Assembly (NCBI RefSeq): GCF_001375495.1
Contig: NZ_LN831057.1
Location: forward strand, 434,001 to 498,000
Source: Flaviflexus massiliensis
GTDB lineage: Bacteria > Actinomycetota > Actinomycetes > Actinomycetales > Actinomycetaceae
Length of the DNA: 64,000 nt
Direction of reading: 5' to 3'
The position numbers and the translations under genes were made by a program. Positions 25,811 through 34,397 of this stretch are shown here, piece after piece. How positions within the stretch are numbered: the first letter of the stretch is position 1; each line of letters begins with the position of its first letter. The notes beneath the pieces were generated by a model. The model was not told where the DNA came from, searched no databases, and saw only the letters and a program-made list of their open reading frames with translations.

Positions 25811-26791
25811 ATGGGCGGCACGCTCGTCGAGGTTCTCACGATCGGTCGATCCGGCGTCGATATTTATCCTCTGCAAGCCGATGTTGGTTTGGAAGAGGTT
25901 TCCACGTTTGGCAAGTTTCTAGGTGGGTCCCCCACCAATATCGCGGTAGCTGCGGCCCGCTACGGTCACAGCTCTGCCGCGATCACGGGCGTGGGTGATG
26001 ATCCGTTCGGCAGGTTTGTGCGAATGGAGATGCGCAGGCTCGGGGTGTCGGACGACTACGTGGTGGAGAACAGGGACTTCAATACTCCCGTCACGTTCTG
26101 TGAAATCTTTCCGCCCGATAACTTTCCCCTCTACTTCTATCGGGAACCATCGGCACCGGATCTGCAGTTGCGACCCTGTGACATCCCGGAGGACGCCGTG
26201 CGAGCTGCCAAGGTCTTTTCCATGTCCGGCACCGGACTGTCGGTCGAGCCTTCCCGTTCCGCCCACCACCACGCCTTCAAACTGCGTAACAAAGAGGGGT
26301 GGACGATCGCGGACCTCGACTATCGGCCCATGTTCTGGGAATCGGAAGAGGAAGCATCAACGGAAATCGGTGGCATTCTCGAAATGGTCAACGTTGCCGT
26401 TGGGAACAGGGAGGAATGCTGGATTGCGGTCGGGGAGACCGATCCGGACCGTGCCGCCGACGCTCTTCTCGAACGGGGCGTTGAGCTCGCCATCGTCAAG
26501 CAGGGACCCAAGGGCACTCTCGCGAAGACTGCTGATGAGCGAGTGGAGGTGCCGGCCACCGAGGTTGAGACCGTCAACGGTCTCGGGGCGGGTGACGCCT
26601 TCGGAGGGGCCCTGGCGCACGCCTTGATTGAAGGCTGGGACATTCCCCGTGCCATACAATTCGCCTCCACCGCGGGCGCGATCGTCGTGTCGCGACTGGA
26701 ATGCTCGACGGCGATGCCGCATGAACACGAGGTCCTCGACCTGATCGCAGAAAATCCGCACGCAGCACCCATTGTCGAGGCGCGCTCATGA
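25811..26791 (+). CDS. iolC: 5-dehydro-2-deoxygluconokinase, PfkB family
   Basis: IolC phosphorylates 5-dehydro-2-deoxygluconate on C6. The 326-residue protein has the ribokinase-fold landmarks: EVLTIGRSGVDIYPLQADVG at the start, the GG-hinge FLGGSPTNIAVAAARYG, IolC-type DNFPLYFYREPSAPDLQL, IADLDYRPMFW, and the anion-hole motif TVNGLGAGDAFGGALAHAL with the catalytic Asp. AAAGGAG precedes the ATG. It leads iolC-(Cgl0159-type)-iolB-iolD and overlaps the next gene by 4 bases. Confidence 0.92.
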   Translation: MGGTLVEVLTIGRSGVDIYPLQADVGLEEVSTFGKFLGGSPTNIAVAAARYGHSSAAITGVGDDPFGRFVRMEMRRLGVSDDYVVENRDFNTPVTFCEIFPPDNFPLYFYREPSAPDLQLRPCDIPEDAVRAAKVFSMSGTGLSVEPSRSAHHHAFKLRNKEGWTIADLDYRPMFWESEEEASTEIGGILEMVNVAVGNREECWIAVGETDPDRAADALLERGVELAIVKQGPKGTLAKTADERVEVPATEVETVNGLGAGDAFGGALAHALIEGWDIPRAIQFASTAGAIVVSRLECSTAMPHEHEVLDLIAENPHAAPIVEARS

Positions 26792-27654
26792 TTACCATTT
26801 CCGACCTTACGGAGATCCGTGCCTACGAGCCGGAGCGTATCGCTGCCGCGTTCAAGGCCCGCATGCCCGGCCCCGGTCCAGTCCAGGGAACCCAGCAACT
26901 GATCATCGCATGCGACCATCCCGGCCGCGGCGCCATGGGTGCGGGTGGGGACCCGTTGGCCATGGGAGACCGGACGGATCTTCTTGAGCGCTGCATCGCT
27001 GCCCTTGCTCGGCCGGGAGTGACCGGTTTTCTTGGCACCGCCGACATCATCGAAGACCTCGTGCTGCTCGGTGCGCTCGAAGGCAAGGATGTTTACGGGT
27101 CCATGAACAGGGTGGGCCTGCAGGGGTCGAGCTTTGAGATGGACGACAGGTTCAACTGCTACGACGCGACAGGCATTGTGAAGGGCGGGCTCGAGGGCGG
27201 AAAGACCCTCACTCGCATCAACTTCGCCGATCCCGCCACGGCCGACACGCTGACCGCGACCGCGAAGGCGATTGACGAGCTGTCTGCCGCGGGGAAGCGG
27301 ATCTTGGTGGAGCCCTTCATTTCAACCTGGGTTGATGATCGGATACAAAACGACCTCTCAACCGATGCCGTCATCAAATCTGTGTCGATTGCGACCGCGC
27401 AGGGCCGGACGTCGGCCTACACGTGGCTGAAACTGCCGTGTGTGGAGGACATGGAGAGAGTGATGGCCTCAACAACCGTTCCCGCCCTTATCCTGGGTGG
27501 GGAAGTTCCACGAGACCAGGAGGCAGTGCTCGGACAATGGAGCCGTGCACTCGCCCTGCCCAATGTTTTGGGACTGGTTGTGGGACGAACACTGCTATAC
27601 CCGAACGACGGTGATGTCGAACGGGCCGTTGACAACGCTGTGGAGCTACTATGA
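26788..27654 (+). CDS. Cgl0159-type (beta/alpha)8 aldolase-like protein
   Basis: The 288-residue protein belongs to the deoxyribose-phosphate-aldolase-like barrel family typified by Corynebacterium Cgl0159, which recurs in actinobacterial iol clusters. Features seen: LIIACDHPGRGAMGAGGDP, FLGTADIIEDLVLLGALEG, GLEGGKTLTRINFADPATAD, ILVEPFISTW, and LPCVEDMERVMASTTVPALI near the C-terminus, with a late Lys at SAYTWLKLPC. Its reaction is not known to me. It might be an extra aldolase or an isomerase acting on a pathway phosphate. It overlaps iolC by 4 bases and iolB by 4 bases. Confidence 0.82.
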   Translation: MITISDLTEIRAYEPERIAAAFKARMPGPGPVQGTQQLIIACDHPGRGAMGAGGDPLAMGDRTDLLERCIAALARPGVTGFLGTADIIEDLVLLGALEGKDVYGSMNRVGLQGSSFEMDDRFNCYDATGIVKGGLEGGKTLTRINFADPATADTLTATAKAIDELSAAGKRILVEPFISTWVDDRIQNDLSTDAVIKSVSIATAQGRTSAYTWLKLPCVEDMERVMASTTVPALILGGEVPRDQEAVLGQWSRALALPNVLGLVVGRTLLYPNDGDVERAVDNAVELL

Positions 27655-28544
27655 ATGAGAACGATAAATACGTCATCAAGGCCGGGGAGACCCGGAACGG
27701 AAATTTCGACACCGTCATCACCGCCGAGCGAGCCGGATGGGAGTTCTGCTCCCTGAAGATTGCTGATCTCAAGGCGGGTGAAAGCGAAGTTGTCGAAACC
27801 GGGCAGGCGGAACTTCTTGTGCTGCCGCTATCGGGCTCGGTGAACGTCGAGGTGGATGGTACCTCGTTCGAGCTTAAGGGTCGCACATCCGTTTTTACCG
27901 ACATCACGGACTACATTTTTGTGCCCCGAGGAAAGCAATTCACGTTGACAGCCGTCACGGACGGGCGGTTCGCACTGCCCGCCACGAAGGCATCAAAGGA
28001 CCTCGAGGTCCGGTACTGCTCGCGTGAAGAAGTGAAAACCGGGCTGCGCGGCTCGGGCATCATGTCCCGCCAAGTCAACAACTACGCACTCGGCAACGAC
28101 GTTGAAACTTCCCACCTGCTCGTATGCGAAGTGCTGACCCCCGGTGGCAATTGGTCGTCCTACCCGCCCCACAAGCATGACGTCCACTCCGATGACGAGC
28201 GCGTACTCGAAGAGATCTACTACTTCGAAATTCGCAACGGGGGTCCCGACCAAGCAACCGAAGGCTTCGGGCTGCAGAGGGTCTACTCCTCACCGGGTCA
28301 AGACATTGACGTCACTGCCGAAGTACGAAGCGGCGACACCGTCATCGTCCCCTGGGGCTACCACGGACCCTCCGTCGCGGCACCCGGCCACGACATGTAC
28401 TACCTCAACGTCATGGGCGGCCCCGCCGAAGACTCGACGTGGCTCATGACCGACGACCCGTGCCACACGTGGCAGCGCCAAGCCTGGGAAGGTGACGACA
28501 TTGACCCGCGCCTGCCCATGACCCCACTCAATGAGGAGAACTAA
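27651..28544 (+). CDS. iolB: 5-deoxy-glucuronate isomerase
   Basis: IolB converts 5-deoxy-D-glucuronate to 5-dehydro-2-deoxygluconate. The 297-residue protein is a double cupin: NWSSYPPHKHDVHSDDERV holds the His metal ligands, LEEIYYFEIRNGGPD the Glu ligand, and VIVPWGYHGPSVAAPGHDMY the last His. YLNVMGGP and the C-terminal DDPCHTWQR are also IolB-typical. Normal length. It overlaps the upstream gene by 4 bases, and its TAA directly abuts the iolD ATG. Confidence 0.93.
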   Translation: MNENDKYVIKAGETRNGNFDTVITAERAGWEFCSLKIADLKAGESEVVETGQAELLVLPLSGSVNVEVDGTSFELKGRTSVFTDITDYIFVPRGKQFTLTAVTDGRFALPATKASKDLEVRYCSREEVKTGLRGSGIMSRQVNNYALGNDVETSHLLVCEVLTPGGNWSSYPPHKHDVHSDDERVLEEIYYFEIRNGGPDQATEGFGLQRVYSSPGQDIDVTAEVRSGDTVIVPWGYHGPSVAAPGHDMYYLNVMGGPAEDSTWLMTDDPCHTWQRQAWEGDDIDPRLPMTPLNEEN

Positions 28545-30437
28545 ATGACCTACGCAACAGTCCGGCTCACGGTAGCCCAGGCAACTATCCGCTTCCTCAT
28601 CAACCAGTACTCGGAACGAGACGGCATCGAGCAGCGCTTCTTCGCGGGCACCTTCGGAATCTTCGGGCACGGTAACGTAGCCGGCCTCGGTCAGGCACTC
28701 CTCCAAAACGAACTCGATCCCGAACCGGATGGGGGAGCGATGCCGTACTACATGCCCCGTAACGAACAGGGGCAGGTCAACGCGGCAGCGGCCTTCGCAA
28801 CCGCCAAGAACCGCCTCCAAACCATGGTCTGCACCTCCTCGATCGGGCCCGGGGCACTCAACATGGTGACCGGTGCGGCCGTGGCAACGACCAACCGAGT
28901 CCCCGTACTTCTGCTTCCCTCGGACCAGTTCGCGACCAGGTACCCGGATCCTGTCCTCCAGCAGATTGAGAACCCCCAGACCCTCGACACCACGGTCAAC
29001 GACGCGTTCCGACCCGTCTCCGTCTTTTTTGACCGAATCAATAGGCCCGAACAGCTCCTGCCATCGCTCATGCAAGCCATGAGGGCGCTGACCGACCCGG
29101 CAGACACCGGCGCCGTCACGCTCGCCATGCCCCAGGACGTCCAGGCCGAGGCCTACGACTTCCCCGTCGAAGCATTCAAGAAGCGCGTCTGGCACGTACG
29201 TCGCGATCCGCTCGAAAAGGCCGCACTCAACCGGGCCGTCGAGATCATCAGGAAGGCCAAGAAACCCCTTGCCATCGCCGGCGGAGGAGTCATCTACTCC
29301 GAAGCCTCCGAAGAACTGCGAGCATTCGCCACCGCCACGGGCATTCCCGTCGCCGACACCCAGGCAGGCAAGGGCGCCATCAACCACGACTCACCCCAGT
29401 CCGTGGGCGGTGTCGGATCAACCGGTGCAGCTTCCGCCAATGGCCTGGCTGATGAAGCGGATGTCGTTATCGGCATTGGCACCCGCTACTCTGACTTCAC
29501 GACAGCCTCCCACACCCAGTTCAAGAACCCCGACGTCAAGTTCGTCAACATCAACGTCAAGGCATTCGATGCTGTCAAGAACGGCGGGGAAATGCTCGTT
29601 TCAGACGCACGCGAAGCCCTCGTGGATCTGACGGAGGCGCTCGCGGACTACCGGGTCTCGGATGAGTATGCGGAGCGGATCGCCACCGTCAAGGAGGCGT
29701 GGGACAAGGTCGTGGACGAGTGCTATCACCTCGACCATCAGCCGCTTCCTTCTCAGCTTGAGGTGTTTGGTGCACTGAACGAGATGATGGGGGATGAGGA
29801 CGTGGTCATCAACGCCGCAGGCTCCATGCCCGGCGACCTTCAGGCACTTTGGCGCGCCAAGACCCCCGTCCAGTACCACGTCGAGTACGCATTCTCGACG
29901 ATGGGATACGAGATTCCTGCGGCCATGGGCGTGAAGATGGCTCTTCCGGACTCCGAGGTCGTCGCAATCGTGGGCGACGGCACCTACCAGATGCTGCCGA
30001 TGGAGATCGCCACCATTGTCCAGGAACGTCTCAAGGTCATCTTCGTCCTCCTCCAAAACCACGGCTTCGCCTCCATCGGCGGGCTCTCAGAGTCGCGTGG
30101 TTCCCAGCGCTTCGGCACGAGGTATCGGATGGGTGCGGATAATCCCCACAACCAGGAAGGCGACATTGTGCCCGTGGATCTTGCGGCCAACGCGGAGTCC
30201 TGGGGGCTCAACGTGCTACGAGTCTCTACAATCGCCGAGTTCAAGGATGCCTACCGGGAAGCGGAAAAGGCCGAGCGTGCGACGATGATCTACATCGAGA
30301 CCGACCTCTACGGGCCGAACCCTCCCTCCACCTCCTGGTGGGATGTTCCCGTCTCCGAAGTGTCCCGCATCGAATCGACCCAGAAGGCCTACGAAGAGCA
30401 CGTGGAGGCGAAGAAGCCGCAGCGGCACTACTTCTAG
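28545..30437 (+). CDS. iolD: 3D-trihydroxycyclohexane-1,2-dione hydrolase
   Basis: IolD is a ThDP enzyme that hydrolyses the cyclic dione made by IolE, opening the inositol ring to 5-deoxyglucuronate. The 630-residue protein has the three-domain acetolactate-synthase fold. The N-terminal pyrimidine domain has GIFGHGNVAGLGQAL and TSSIGPGALNMVTGAAVA; the middle domain has KKPLAIAGGGVIYSEA. The C-terminal domain has YAFSTMGYEIPAAMG and the ThDP-metal motif VAIVGDGTYQMLPMEIATIV, ending with NHGFASIGGL. GAGGAG lies just before the ATG. Last gene of the iolC operon. Confidence 0.95.
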   Translation: MTYATVRLTVAQATIRFLINQYSERDGIEQRFFAGTFGIFGHGNVAGLGQALLQNELDPEPDGGAMPYYMPRNEQGQVNAAAAFATAKNRLQTMVCTSSIGPGALNMVTGAAVATTNRVPVLLLPSDQFATRYPDPVLQQIENPQTLDTTVNDAFRPVSVFFDRINRPEQLLPSLMQAMRALTDPADTGAVTLAMPQDVQAEAYDFPVEAFKKRVWHVRRDPLEKAALNRAVEIIRKAKKPLAIAGGGVIYSEASEELRAFATATGIPVADTQAGKGAINHDSPQSVGGVGSTGAASANGLADEADVVIGIGTRYSDFTTASHTQFKNPDVKFVNINVKAFDAVKNGGEMLVSDAREALVDLTEALADYRVSDEYAERIATVKEAWDKVVDECYHLDHQPLPSQLEVFGALNEMMGDEDVVINAAGSMPGDLQALWRAKTPVQYHVEYAFSTMGYEIPAAMGVKMALPDSEVVAIVGDGTYQMLPMEIATIVQERLKVIFVLLQNHGFASIGGLSESRGSQRFGTRYRMGADNPHNQEGDIVPVDLAANAESWGLNVLRVSTIAEFKDAYREAEKAERATMIYIETDLYGPNPPSTSWWDVPVSEVSRIESTQKAYEEHVEAKKPQRHYF

Positions 30438-30517
30438 TTCACCTTCTAGTTCACCGAATACAGACAACTGCACGTTTCTGTACAACCCTAGTTGTTCTTA
30501 AGTAGTTGCCCAACAGT

Positions 30518-30549
30518 GTGAGGGGCAGGTCAAAGAACCTGCCCCTCAC
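30518..30549 (+). terminator. Terminator of the iolC-iolD operon
   Basis: GTGAGGGGCAGGT (30518-30530) pairs perfectly with ACCTGCCCCTCAC (30537-30549), a 13-bp stem with a CAAAGA loop, 80 bases after the iolD stop. The 254 bases from here to the iolA start hold no gene and carry the iolA promoter. Confidence 0.85.
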
Positions 30550-30717
30550 GCATGCCTGAAACAAGTAGATGAATACCACGTGCCTGAGCATCCAGGAATG
30601 GTGCTCCCGTGCCGGCTGTGAAGCCGATCTACGAATGAGTCGGGTGAATTCCTGGCAAGCCATGTGAAACACAGAGGTGGCCAGGTGTGACATGATCTTT
30701 GTTCGCAATTTCTAGTA

Positions 30718-30732
30718 AATGTTAGTACAAAT
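30718..30732 (+). promoter_or_regulatory. Candidate operator in front of iolA
   Basis: AATGTTAGTACAAAT at 30718-30732 lies 72 bases before the chosen iolA start. The same 15-mer with one base changed lies before the TSUP gene (34383-34397), and its 12-base core lies before a Gfo/Idh gene (35187-35198). This makes it a likely binding site for one regulator of all three. Confidence 0.55.
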
Positions 30733-30803
30733 GCCTATAGTCCTGTATGGTGGTCGTATTGACGCCGCAACGAGGTGGCGAGAACGCAATGAGGAGTTCA
30801 ATC

Positions 30804-32300
30804 GTGAAGACAATTCAGAACTGGGTCGACGGGGAACTGTACACGGGCACCCCGGACGGAACTGTTCCGGTAGAAAACCCTGCAACCGGTGAAATTGAAG
30901 GCGAGCTGCTACTTGCCTCGCAGGCCGACCTCGACCACACCGTCGAGGTCGCTCGAAAGGCTCAGAAGGAGTGGGCGAAGACCCCGCTTGCCAGGCGCAC
31001 CGCCATCATGTTCAAGATGAGGGAGCTGGTGCTCGCGAACCAGGATGAGATCGCCAAGGCCATTGTTGCCGAGCATGGCAAGGACTACTCCGATGCCATT
31101 GGCGAGATCCAGCGCGGCCGAGAAACCCTCGACTTTGCAACCGGTATTAACGTGGCGCTTAAGGGCGAGTACTCCTACGATGTCTCGACGGGAGTTGACG
31201 TGCACGCCATCCGCCAGCCGGTCGGCGTTGTTGCGGGCATCTGCCCCTTCAACTTCCCCGTCATGGTCCCGATGTGGATGCACCCGATCGCCATTGCGAC
31301 CGGCAACGCCTTCATCCTCAAGCCTGCCACCCCGACACCGTCCGCGTCGCTTATCATCGCTCGCCTCTACAAGGAAGCAGGCCTGCCCGACGGGATCTTC
31401 AACGTCCTGGCTGGCGAAAAGGAGCAGGTGACGCGCATCCTCGAACATCCGGGCATCGACGCCATTTCCTTCGTGGGATCCACCCCGGTCGCCCACATCA
31501 TTCAGGACAAGGCCATCCAGAATGGCAAGCGCGTTCAGGCGCTTGGTGGAGCAAACAACCACGCGATTGTCCTACCCGATGCCGACCTCGACTTTGCAGC
31601 CAAGCACCTGTCTGCTGCCGCGTTCGGCGCTGCCGGTGAGCGCTGCATGGCACTACCCGTCGTCGTCGCCGTTGGTGGGGTCGGTGAGAAGCTCGCTCGC
31701 CTCATCAAGGACAACGCAACCCAAATCAAGGTCGGTTACGGCATGGACGAGGGCGTGCAGATGGGACCGGTCATTTCCAGTGCCGCCAAGTCCCGCATCG
31801 TCAACCTCGTCGATGATGCGGAACAGGGTGGAGCAAATGTTGTGCTCGACGGACGCGACCTTGTCATCGAAGGTAAGGAAGGTGGACACTTCCTCGGACC
31901 CACGATCGTGACCAAGGCATCGACTGACTCGAACCTGTACAAGCAGGAAGTCTTCGGCCCCGTTCTCACCATTGTCGAAGCCGATACCTACGAGGAAGCC
32001 ATCGGTATCGTCAACTCCTCCGAATTTGGAAACGGCGCAGCGATCTTCACGAACGATGGTGGAATGGCACGCAAGTTTAAGCTTGAGGTTGAGGCTGGCA
32101 TGGTCGGCATCAACGTTCCGATCCCGACCCCGGTCGCCTACTACTCGTTTGGTGGATGGAAGCAGTCGCTCCTGGGCGACCACCATATCCACGGCCCCGA
32201 GGGCGTCCGCTTCTACACCCGAGCCAAGGCTATTACCACTCGTTGGCCCTCAGAGTCGGGTTCGTATGAGGCATCCATGTCCTTCGTTCGCGAAGACTAA
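30804..32300 (+). CDS. iolA: CoA-acylating methylmalonate/malonate-semialdehyde dehydrogenase
   Basis: IolA/MmsA turns malonate semialdehyde into acetyl-CoA and CO2, the last step of inositol breakdown, and also serves valine catabolism. The 498-residue protein has the ALDH landmarks GVVAGICPFNFPVMVPMW, AFILKPATPTPSA with the cofactor Lys, ISFVGSTPVAH, and the nucleophile Cys in FGAAGERCMALPV; QEVFGPVLTIVEADTYEEA follows. GTG 30804 is chosen: AGGAG lies 7 bases before it and family length is met. ATG 30789 would overlap that site. It has its own promoter and ends in two hairpins. Confidence 0.93.
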   Translation: MKTIQNWVDGELYTGTPDGTVPVENPATGEIEGELLLASQADLDHTVEVARKAQKEWAKTPLARRTAIMFKMRELVLANQDEIAKAIVAEHGKDYSDAIGEIQRGRETLDFATGINVALKGEYSYDVSTGVDVHAIRQPVGVVAGICPFNFPVMVPMWMHPIAIATGNAFILKPATPTPSASLIIARLYKEAGLPDGIFNVLAGEKEQVTRILEHPGIDAISFVGSTPVAHIIQDKAIQNGKRVQALGGANNHAIVLPDADLDFAAKHLSAAAFGAAGERCMALPVVVAVGGVGEKLARLIKDNATQIKVGYGMDEGVQMGPVISSAAKSRIVNLVDDAEQGGANVVLDGRDLVIEGKEGGHFLGPTIVTKASTDSNLYKQEVFGPVLTIVEADTYEEAIGIVNSSEFGNGAAIFTNDGGMARKFKLEVEAGMVGINVPIPTPVAYYSFGGWKQSLLGDHHIHGPEGVRFYTRAKAITTRWPSESGSYEASMSFVRED

Positions 32301-32314
32301 TTACGTTCATTGAG

Positions 32315-32367
32315 GGCGATCATGACGATCGCCCCAGTGGGAGGCAGGCTTGATACTGCCTCCCACC
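32315..32367 (+). terminator. Two tandem terminator hairpins after iolA
   Basis: GGGCGATC (32315-32322) pairs with GATCGCCC (32328-32335). Directly after it, GTGGGAGGCAG (32338-32348) pairs with CTGCCTCCCAC (32357-32367). The second is followed by CACTACTTTTGG, with a short T run. Confidence 0.8.
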
Positions 32368-32437
32368 ACTACTTTTGGCAACATTTCCTCGGCTGTGCTC
32401 CTGCTCGGGGTGATGAGACCCGGTCAAGCAGGTGCTG

Positions 32438-32466
32438 TATAAAATTGACCCTTGAAAACGTTTGCC
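32438..32466 (+). promoter_or_regulatory. Promoter with LacI-family operator before the PfkB kinase gene
   Basis: TATAAA at 32438-32443 is a plausible -10 box. Ten bases downstream, TGAAAACGTTTGCC (32453-32466) fits the LacI/GalR consensus TGNAANCGNTTNCA at all but the last position. A repressor bound here would block elongation. The LacI-type regulator encoded at 39012-40010 is the nearest candidate. Confidence 0.5.
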
Positions 32467-32560
32467 GGGAACGGATGATCCCGGTCAGTTAAGCTGGATC
32501 CGGGGCTGGAAGTGAGCGTGACAACTGCGAGCTGGAGCCCGCAACGTTAGGGGAGAGCTC

Positions 32561-33517
32561 ATGAACAATTCTCAACAATCAATCCTGTGCGTGGGTGAAG
32601 CGCTCATCGACATAGTCGACCGCGGTGGCAAGAAATCCGAGCATGTTGGTGGCAGTCCGATGAATGTCGCGACCGTTCTCGCGAGCCTTGGTCACCCAAC
32701 GTCTCTCGCATCTTGGTGGGGCAATGATCGACGCGGGCACGAAATTGCGAGAGTAGCCGCATCAGCGGGCCTTCAAATCGTCGAGGGTAGCGACCGCGCA
32801 GAGCGCACATCGGTCGCGCACGCAACCGTTGACGAGACCGGGCGTGCGACCTACGAATTTGATCTCCTCTGGGAAGTTCCGATTCTGCCCACTCCACGCG
32901 AGATTACGCACCTTCACGTCGGTTCCATTGGTGCCACGATGGAGCCTGGAGGTTCTGACGTTCTTGCGGCAGTCAAGAGGATGGCTATCCAGGGAACGGT
33001 CTCTTACGACCCGAATCTCCGCCCCGCCATCATGAAACGACCCAGCAGTGTCAAGGCGCGAGTCGAGGAAATCGTTACCCACTCCGATGTCGTCAAGGTG
33101 TCAGATGAGGATCTCGAGTGGTTGTACCCCAACACCCCTGTTGAGCAGATCATGCGGAACTGGATCGCCAAGGGCCCCGGACTTGTCATTGTTACCAGGG
33201 GACCCTGGGGAGCCTACGCGAAACTCAGTGCGGACCGAGACATGCTCGTTGTTGATGCACTCGATGTTGAGCTCGCCGACACCGTTGGAGCAGGAGACTC
33301 ATTCATGGGTGGCCTGATCTCGGGACTGATTGATGCTGGACTGCTCGGAAGTGCTGCTTCCAAGGGCGCCCTGCGTGAGGCACGCTGGCATGACGTTCAG
33401 CCCGCCCTTCATTGTGCCGTTATCTCCTCCGGGCTTACTGTCAGTCAACACGGTGCTTACGCGCCCACCCGCGAGGAGATCAACAACGTCATCCTCGCCC
33501 AACCAGGACTCAAGTAA
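32561..33517 (+). CDS. PfkB-family carbohydrate kinase, fructokinase-like
   Basis: The 318-residue protein has the ribokinase fold: ILCVGEALIDIVDRGGK, the hinge HVGGSPMNVATVLASLGHP, SYDPNLRPAIM, VVKVSDEDLEWLYPNTP, and the active-site motif LADTVGAGDSFMGGLISGLI with the catalytic Asp. It resembles bacterial fructokinases more than IolC. It is a single-gene unit under a probable LacI-type site and convergent with the TSUP gene. Substrate not determined; a sugar or cyclitol-derived ketose is likely from context. Confidence 0.88.
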   Translation: MNNSQQSILCVGEALIDIVDRGGKKSEHVGGSPMNVATVLASLGHPTSLASWWGNDRRGHEIARVAASAGLQIVEGSDRAERTSVAHATVDETGRATYEFDLLWEVPILPTPREITHLHVGSIGATMEPGGSDVLAAVKRMAIQGTVSYDPNLRPAIMKRPSSVKARVEEIVTHSDVVKVSDEDLEWLYPNTPVEQIMRNWIAKGPGLVIVTRGPWGAYAKLSADRDMLVVDALDVELADTVGAGDSFMGGLISGLIDAGLLGSAASKGALREARWHDVQPALHCAVISSGLTVSQHGAYAPTREEINNVILAQPGLK

Positions 33518-33528
33518 CTGAGAATAGA

Positions 33529-33567
33529 TTGGCCCCAGAGCGCACGAAAATGTGCGCCTGGGGCCAA
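33529..33567. terminator. Bidirectional terminator between kinase and TSUP genes
   Basis: TTGGCCCCAG (33529-33538) with CTGGGGCCAA (33558-33567), and inside it GCGCAC with GTGCGC, form a 16-bp stem with one bulged A and a GAAAAT loop. It lies between two convergent genes and can serve both. Confidence 0.85.
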
Positions 33568-33583
33568 CGTTCGTTTCGTTCGC

Positions 33584-34372
33584 CTACCAGAAAAGTAGGT
33601 AGAGAGCCGAAATGATGGTGAGCGAAATGATGATGATGTTGAAAAGCTTCTGGTCAATGCGGCGAACGATGAGGTAACCAATGTATGCGCCAATAAGAAC
33701 GACGGGGATCAAGATCGCCGCGGTGGAAATGATTTCTCCGGTCATGAGCCCAATGCTTGCGGAGAACGGTACCTTGATGACGTTGACAATAAAGAAGAAC
33801 CAGGCCTGAGTTCCGAGGAACCTCCTCATATCGAAACCTGAGGCGATGAAGTAGAGGTTCATAACGGGCCCGCCAGAGTTTGCCGCCATTGTCGTAAACC
33901 CACCCAAAGACCCGTACAGTGAGCGGATGGAGCGCTTGGCAAACACGTCTCTGATTGTCTCGGCACTGCCCCGTCTCATAAGTAGCAGAGTGAGCGCTGT
34001 GAGGATGAGAAGGATGATGCCGATTGAGCGCCGCATCGTCCCATCACTCACAAAGTAGAGGAATACTGCGCCGATAACGACCCCGATTGTGACCGAGGGG
34101 ACGAGTTTTTTCAGTGCGTGCCAGTCAACGTCCTGGTAGTACATGCGCACCGCAATAATGTCCCCAACGATCAGCAGAATGAGGAGGGCTGCCGTCGATT
34201 CGCGGGCCGGCAACACCGCCGCAAAGAGCGCCACAGATAAGGTGACGATCCCCGGTAATGCAGTCTTTCCAATACCCACAAAAAGAGCTGCGATGATCAA
34301 TGTTGTCCACGCGATCGGGGCGAGGTTGGGAATTATCAAAAAATCCTCACTTAGAGACACAATGTTAAGCAC
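33584..34372 (-). CDS. TSUP (TauE/SafE) family permease
   Basis: TSUP proteins move small organic or sulfur-containing anions across the membrane. The 262-residue protein is almost entirely hydrophobic with about eight membrane helices, for example TTLIIAALFVGIGKTALPGI, STAALLILLIVGDIIAVRMY, SIGIILLILTALTLLLM and NIIIISLTIISALYLLFW. The inner loop contains GGFTTMAANSGGPVMNLYF, the TSUP signature. GTG 34372 is used; a TTG at about 34339 with a better binding site would give a shorter protein. Its substrate is unknown; the upstream motif shared with iolA suggests co-regulation with the inositol genes. Confidence 0.85.
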   Translation of the reverse strand: MLNIVSLSEDFLIIPNLAPIAWTTLIIAALFVGIGKTALPGIVTLSVALFAAVLPARESTAALLILLIVGDIIAVRMYYQDVDWHALKKLVPSVTIGVVIGAVFLYFVSDGTMRRSIGIILLILTALTLLLMRRGSAETIRDVFAKRSIRSLYGSLGGFTTMAANSGGPVMNLYFIASGFDMRRFLGTQAWFFFIVNVIKVPFSASIGLMTGEIISTAAILIPVVLIGAYIGYLIVRRIDQKLFNIIIISLTIISALYLLFW

Positions 34373-34382
34373 TAGATCTCGT

Positions 34383-34397
34383 AATGTTAATACAAAT
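34383..34397 (+). promoter_or_regulatory. Candidate operator in front of the TSUP gene
   Basis: AATGTTAATACAAAT, 11 bases upstream of the TSUP start, differs by one base from the iolA site at 30718-30732. Its position just after the presumed -10 region on the minus strand suits a repressor. Confidence 0.55.

Noticed and set aside
32561-34372. Sulfoquinovose catabolic cluster (PfkB kinase plus TSUP exporter plus transaldolase)
   Set aside because: No sulfoquinovosidase or sulfo-aldehyde dehydrogenase gene is visible, and the surrounding genes form a clear inositol pathway. Kept only as a minor alternative in the findings.
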